From Siphonodentalium dalli (taxonomy: Eukaryota; Mollusca; Scaphopoda; Gadilida; Siphonodentaliidae), in contig CP136061.1 in NCBI GenBank assembly GCA_032622095.1, forward strand, positions 256,962,077 through 257,026,076: a stretch of 64,000 nucleotides of DNA, read 5' to 3'. Shown one piece after another: positions 57,836-64,000 of the stretch. The position numbers were made by a program, and so were the translations under genes. How positions within the stretch are numbered: position 1 is the stretch's first letter; each line of letters begins with the position of its first letter. A model generated the notes under the pieces. It saw only the letters and a program-made list of their open reading frames with translations. It had not been told where the DNA came from and made no database searches.

Positions 57836-57975
57836 ATCCCGTGTCAGTACATTATCTTATATATGCGAGTCTCTCATATGGAGCCTTGCATATATAACAA
57901 ATGCACTGACTTACAAGACCAATGTGAATATTGTTAGGCCAATGTATTCTCTTACCTATGCATTGGCACAGGGTT
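57836..57975. mobile_element. Decayed MITE family B copy
   Basis: GTCAGTACATTATCTTATAT pairs with ATATATAACAAATGCACTGAC. A second partial hairpin block ends in GCATTGGCACAGGG. More diverged than the other copies. Confidence 0.55.
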
Positions 57976-58329
57976 TTCTTAAACTTTCAGGAAGCTCCAT
58001 TTATGGAAGGGTTAATTGTCTTCATATTGTATGTCCTATAAGTCCAGTCCCCCATCCCGCGACTGTCGGAATCAGGTGTGGGTTGGGGTTGTATCGGTTT
58101 GTGGTGTGTTACACCCACGACAGAGGGGATAATTTAGGGTATAGCGCCACAAACCGGTAATTTGTCACATAATATTGTATTTGTTAGGTCCGGTAATTTT
58201 CATACACTAATCGCCATTTATCCCAGTTGTTACCTTACTTATCACATTAATAATAAACAGGTCAGCTTTCTTTGTCTGTGAGATAAGATATCAAATGTAT
58301 GTGCAACATGAAAAGGTAACGCAGTGCAC
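57976..58329. other. Non-coding, nothing recognised
   Basis: No exon or repeat relationship found. Confidence 0.3.
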
Positions 58330-58945
58330 TATTCAAACACCCAACTGATTCTGTTCCGGATTGTGGTGAGACACAGTACAGGGATGCACCTATTGTACAA
58401 CACACCCATGGGCATATGATTTCAATGTATGTTCTCTATAAATCGGCAGGTTTGTCACAATATTACACAAAGCACTACGTCAGAACCACAGCGACCACAA
58501 ATTATTTCTTTCCGGATATTGGTGAGAGCTAGTATAGGAATAAGCTTATTAAATAACACACCAATGGGAATATGATATAAAGGTGGCATGTTTATCACAG
58601 CATTACATAAAGCACTACATCAGAGCCACCGTGACCACAATGGATTCATATCCGGATATTGATGAGAGCTGGTACAGGAATTAACTTATTGGATAACACA
58701 CCCATGAAAATATGATTCCAATGTTCGCTCAGTCGGCATGTTTGCCACAACATTACACAAAGCACTACGTCAGAGCCACAACGACCACAAAGTATTTATA
58801 TCCGGATATTGATGAGAGCTGGTACAGGAATTAACTATTGGATAACACACCCATGAAAATAACTTTTCAATGTTCGCTCAGTCGGTATATTTGTCGCAGC
58901 ATTAGAAACAGCACTACATCAGAGCCACAGTGATCACAAAGGATA
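58330..58945 (+). repeat. ~140-150-bp degenerate tandem repeat, 4-5 copies
   Basis: AAAGCACTACGTCAGAGCCA recurs near 58467, 58605, 58755 and 58905, followed by CCGGATATTGATGAGAGCTG and ATAACACACCCATG segments. Copies are well diverged. Confidence 0.8.
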
Positions 58946-58989
58946 TAATAATATAATAATAATATTGGTTCGAGTTTTGTGTGTATAGT

Positions 58990-59370
58990 GTGTCTGAATT
59001 TGCAGAACGAGGTCCCCGGAAGATACATTTATTGACGCTATCCCACACAGTGGGCTAGCATCATCAAATTCACCCTCTATGTACCTCATTCTACCGGGAT
59101 CTCGTATTCTGTGAAGTATCTATAGTCTCATATTAACAGTTTTAGTTATGTTTCCCTTCTGTTCAGTTTCTATATCCCCCAATTTTCAGAAGATAAAATG
59201 CATAATTGAGGTAACTAATGGGTGAACATCACCAACTTCAACTGATGAACTTCAAACGGATCCTAGGTTGCCCATAGCAGTTAAACCCTAATCAGAATGA
59301 GGCCCCCAGATGGTGCATTTGGTGACGCTATAACTCTCTGCGGTATAGCTTCACCAAATTCACCCTCCGG
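58990..59370 (+). repeat. Two-copy repeat 290 bp apart
   Basis: 59008-59080 and 59298-59370 share GAGGTCCCCGGAAGATACAT-like and CATCAAATTCACCCTC segments with substitutions. Confidence 0.55.
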
Positions 59371-59468
59371 TGACTTCAATCTGCTAATTTCAGACATATC
59401 GAGTTTTGCAGGTGGCAATTTTTCAACCTTAAGTGGACATTTAGAGCTAAGTGACATTCTTCTCGATG

Positions 59469-59477
<9 letters not shown>

Positions 59478-59511
<34 letters not shown>
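59478..59511. repeat. CT dinucleotide microsatellite
   Basis: About 17 uninterrupted CT units. Confidence 0.97.
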
Positions 59512-59515
<4 letters not shown>

Positions 59516-59836
59516 ATCAAAGTGTTAATGATTCATCAATAATGTCCGTAGTAATCAGATATAATCGTGAATTGTTTGAATATGGGTTATGGAGGGTAGC
59601 ACGATAAACGCTCGATAAAATATGACATACCATTATAGTAAACAGTAACTGTTTCCAGTAGCTGTTTCAAACGCAAATATTGACTTTTGTATACACCCCT
59701 GTGGCAGATTCAGATGACGGGCATTATAGCATCGCTACTATTTGGTTACCGGTTGAATGGAGATGGGAATTGATTCCGTTTCGGATAAATCTCTGAATGG
59801 CGCACTGCTCCTGAACAGGAGTCCAGTTAAATGTGT
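59512..59836. other. Non-coding spacer before the terminal array
   Basis: Nothing recognised. Confidence 0.3.
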
Positions 59837-62800
59837 TCGAAATATCTCTCAACCCGATAGAGGTAATATGTGGCTACTATTGAAATATCTCTCAACCCGA
59901 TAGAGGTAATATGTGGCTACTATCGATATATCTCTCAACCCGATAGAGGTAATATGTGGCTACTATTGAAATATCTCTCAACCCGATAGAGGTAGTATGT
60001 GGCTACTATTGAAATATCTCTCAACCCGATAGAGGTAATATGTAGCTACTATTGAAATATCTCTCAACCCGATAGAGGTAATATGTGGCTACTATTGAAA
60101 TATCTCTCAACCCGATAGAGGTAATATGTAGCTACTATTGAAATATCTCTCAACCCGATAGAGGTAATATGTGGCTACTATCGATATATCTCTCAACCCG
60201 ATAGAGGTAGTATGTGGCTACTATTGAAATATCTCTCAACCCGATAGAGGTAGTATGTGGCTACTATCGAAATATCTCTCAACCCGATAGAGGTAATATG
60301 TAGCTACTATCGATATATCTCTCAACCCGATAGAGGTAATATGTGGCTACTATTGAAATATCTCTCAACCCGATAGAGGTAGTATGTGGCTACTATCGAA
60401 ATATCTCTCAACCCGATAGAGGTAATATGTAGCTACTATCGATATATCTCTCAACCCGATAGAGGTAATATGTAGCTACTATTGAAATATCTCTCAACCC
60501 GATAGAGGTAATATGTAGCTACTATCGATATATCTCTCAACCCGATAGAGGTAATATGTGGCTACTATTGAAATATCTCTCAACCCGATAGAGGTAATAT
60601 GTAGCTACTATTGAAATATCTCTCAACCCGATAGAGGTAATATGTGGCTACTATCGATATATCTCTCAACCCGATAGAGGTAGTATGTGGCTACTATTGA
60701 AATATCTCTCAACCCGATAGAGGTAGTATGTGGCTACTATCGAAATATCTCTCAACCCGATAGAGGTAATATGTGGCTACTATTGAAATATCTCTCAACC
60801 CGATAGAGGTAATATGTGGCTACTATTGAAATATCTCTCAACCCGATAGAGGTAATATGTGGCTACTATTGAAATATCTCTCAACCCGATAGAGGTAATA
60901 TGTGGCTACTATCGAAATATCTCTCAACCCGATAGAGGTAATATGTGGCTACTATCGATATATCTCTCAACCCGATAGAGGTAATATGTGGCTACTATCG
61001 ATATATCTCTCAACCCGATAGAGGTAGTATGTGGCTACTATTGAAATATCTCTCAACCCGATAGAGGTAATATGTGGCTACTATCGAAATATCTCTCAAC
61101 CCGATAGAGGTAATATGTGGCTACTATCGATATATCTCTCAACCCGATAGAGGTAATATGTGGCTACTATCGATATATCTCTCAACCCGATAGAGGTAAT
61201 ATGTGGCTACTATCGATATATCTCTCAACCCGATAGAGGTAATATGTAGCTACTATCGAAATATCTCTCAACCCGATAGAGGTAATATGTGGCTACTATT
61301 GAAATATCTCTCAACCCGATAGAGGTAATATGTGGCTACTATTGAAATATATCTCAACCCGATAGAGGTAATATGTGGCTACTATTGAAATATCTCTCAA
61401 CCCGATAGAGGTAATATGTGGCTACTATTGAAATATCTCTCAACCCGATAGAGGTAATATGTGGCTACTATCGATATATCTCTCAACCCGATAGAGGTAA
61501 TATGTGGCTACTATCGATATATCTCTCAACCCGATAGAGGTAATATGTGGCTACTATTGAAATATCTCTCAACCCGATAGAGGTAATATGTGGCTACTAT
61601 TGAAATATCTCTCAACCCGATAGAGGTAATATGTGGCTACTATTGAAATATCTCTCAACCCGATAGAGGTAATATGTGGCTACTATTGAAATATCTCTCA
61701 ACCCGATAGAGGTAATATGTGGCTACTATTGAAATATCTCTCAACCCGATAGAGGTAGTATGTGGCTACTATTGAAATATCTCTCAACCCGATAGAGGTA
61801 ATATGTAGCTACTATTGAAATATCTCTCAACCCGATAGAGGTAATATGTGGCTACTATTGAAATATCTCTCAACCCGATAGAGGTAATATGTAGCTACTA
61901 TTGAAATATCTCTCAACCCGATAGAGGTAGTATATGGCTACTATCGATATATCTCTCAACCCGATAGAGGTAATATGTAGCTACTATTGAAATATCTCTC
62001 AACCCGATAGAGGTAATATGTGGCTACTATTGAAATATCTCTCAACCCGATAGAGGTAGTATGTGGCTACTATTGAAATATCTCTCAACCCGATAGAGGT
62101 AGTATGTGGCTACTATTGAAATATCTCTCAACCCGATAGAGGTAATATGTGGCTACTATTGAAATATCTCTCAACCCGATAGAGGTAGTATGTGGCTACT
62201 ATTGAAATATCTCTCAACCCGATAGAGGTAGTATGTGGCTACTATTGAAATATCTCTCAACCCGATAGAGGTAGTATGTGGCTACTATCGAAATATCTCT
62301 CAACCCGATAGAGGTAGTATGTGGCTACTATCGAAATATCTCTCAACCCGATAGAGGTAGTATGTGGCTACTATTGAAATATCTCTCAACCCGATAGAGG
62401 TAATATGTAGCTACTATTGAAATATCTCTCAACCCGATAGAGGTAGTATGTGGCTACTATTGAAATATCTCTCAACCCGATAGAGGTAGTATGTGGCTAC
62501 TATTGAAATATCTCTCAACCCGATAGAGGTAGTATGTGGCTACTATTGAAATATCTCTCAACCCGATAGAGGTAATATGTGGCTACTATTGAAATATCTC
62601 TCAACCCGATAGAGGTAGTATGTGGCTACTATTGAAATATCTCTCAACCCGATAGAGGTAGTATGTGGCTACTATTGAAATATCTCTCAACCCGATAGAG
62701 GTAATATGTAGCTACTATTGAAATATCTCTCAACCCGATAGAGGTAGTATGTGGCTACTATTGAAATATCTCTCAACCCGATAGAGGTAGTATGTGGCTA

Positions 62801-64000
62801 CTATTGAAATATCTCTCAACCCGATAGAGGTAATATGTAGCTACTATCGATATATCTCTCAACCCGATAGAGGTAATATGTGGCTACTATCGAAATATCT
62901 CTCAACCCGATAGAGGTAATATGTGGCTACTATTGAAATATCTCTCAACCCGTTAGATGTAATATGTGGCTACTATTGAAATATCTCTCAACCCGATAGA
63001 GGTAATATGTGGCTACTATCGATATATCTCTCAACCCGATAGAGGTAATATGTAGCTACTATTGAAATATCTCTCAACCCGATAGAGGTAATATGTGGCT
63101 ACTATTGAAATATCTCTCAACCCGATAGAGGTAATATGTGGCTCTCAACCCGATAGAGGTAATATGTGGCTACTATCGATATATCTCTCAACCCGATAGA
63201 GGTAATATGTAGCTACTATTGAAATATCTCTCAACCCGATAGAGGTAATATGTGGCTACTATTGAAATATCTCTCAACCCGTTAGATGTAATATGTGGCT
63301 ACTATTGAAATATCTCTCAACCCGATAGAGGTAATATGTGGCTACTATTGAAATATCTCTCAACCCGATAGAGGTAGTATGTGGCTACTATTGTCGATAT
63401 ATCTCTCAACCCGATAGAGGTAGTATGTGGCTACTATTGAAATATCTCTCAACCCGATAGAGGTAATATGTAGCTACTATTGAAATATCTCTCAACCCGA
63501 TAGAGGTAATATGTGGCTACTATTGAAATATCTCTCAACCCGATAGAGGTAATATGTAGCTACTATTGAAATATCTCTCAACCCGTTAGATGTAATATGT
63601 GGCTACTATTGAAATATCTCTCAACCCGATAGAGGTAATATGTAGCTACTATCGATATATCTCTCAACCCGATAGAGGTAATATGTAGCTACTATCGATA
63701 TATCTCTCAACCCGATAGAGGTAATATGTGGCTACTATTGAAATATCTCTCAACCCGTTAGATGTAATATGTGGCTACTATTGAAATATCTCTCAACCCG
63801 ATAGAGGTAATATGTAGCTACTATCGATATATCTCTCAACCCGATAGAGGTAATATGTGGCTACTATTGAAATATCTCTCAACCCGATAGAGGTAATATG
63901 TGGCTACTATCGATATATCTCTCAACCCGATAGAGGTAGTATGTGGCTACTATTGAAATATCTCTCAACCCGATAGAGGTAGTATGTGGCTACTATCGAT
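59837..64000 (+). repeat. 43-bp minisatellite, ~97 copies, open at the window end
   Basis: The unit is GAAATATCTCTCAACCCGAT followed by AGAGGTAATATGTGGCTACT and ATT. Three two-state positions alternate: TATTGAAAT/TATCGATAT, GTAATATG/GTAGTATG, and TGTGGC/TGTAGC. A rarer CGTTAGATG variant appears after 62940. One unit near 63140 is truncated. The array continues past 64000. Confidence 0.97.

Noticed and set aside
59837-64000. CRISPR-like array
   Set aside because: Units are contiguous 43-mers without unique spacers, and the genome is animal.

Overview
The window looks like nuclear DNA from an invertebrate animal, most plausibly a mollusc or another lophotrochozoan. It has spliceosomal introns with GT..AG borders, one secreted chitin-binding serine protease gene spread over about 40 kb, many MITE-like palindromes and very large tandem arrays. 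There are no bacterial-type operons. The organism assignment is inference; no species-diagnostic gene is present.

Only one intact protein-coding gene could be supported. Six exons on the + strand join in frame (1841-2174, 8074-8251, 10284-10380, 11260-11431, 15782-15921, 41230-41400) to give a 363-residue protein. It consists of a signal peptide, a peritrophin-A (CBM14) chitin-binding domain, a Pro/Thr-rich linker and a complete chymotrypsin-fold (S1A) domain with His166, Asp218 and Ser310. Exon 3 (97 bp) is not apparent from long ORFs; it was found because exons 2 and 4 do not join in phase without it. The S1-pocket positions and the zymogen cleavage site are not trypsin-like. Decayed copies of exon 5 (about 34.13 kb) and exon 6 (about 41.10 kb) lie inside intron 5.

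Intron 5 (25.3 kb) holds the most striking structure, a 17.3 kb foldback-type mobile element at 16618-33903. It is flanked by an exact 8-bp duplication (CAAATTTA). Its terminal inverted arms carry 20 and 40 copies of a 205-bp unit, and its 4.7 kb centre contains other tandem arrays and no recognisable transposase. A second, much smaller element with the same plan (tandem repeats inside inverted ends, 6-bp duplication) lies at 48142-49072, and a third possible case is at 11.5-12.8 kb. As both arms of the large element lie in one intron, the pre-mRNA could fold into a kilobase-scale hairpin.

Layout: 0-1.8 kb, upstream DNA with a diverged dispersed repeat and a MITE. 1.8-41.4 kb, the protease gene with repeat-filled introns. 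41.4-46 kb, 3' flank, small palindromes and a decayed non-LTR retrotransposon fragment. 46-52 kb, dispersed repeats, the small foldback element and a palindromic insertion with 14-bp direct repeats. 52.7-55.2 kb, a 21-bp array. 55.2-59.8 kb, dispersed repeats with no supported gene. 59.8 kb to the end, a 43-bp array that runs off the window. Copy numbers and element sizes were counted by eye from coordinates.
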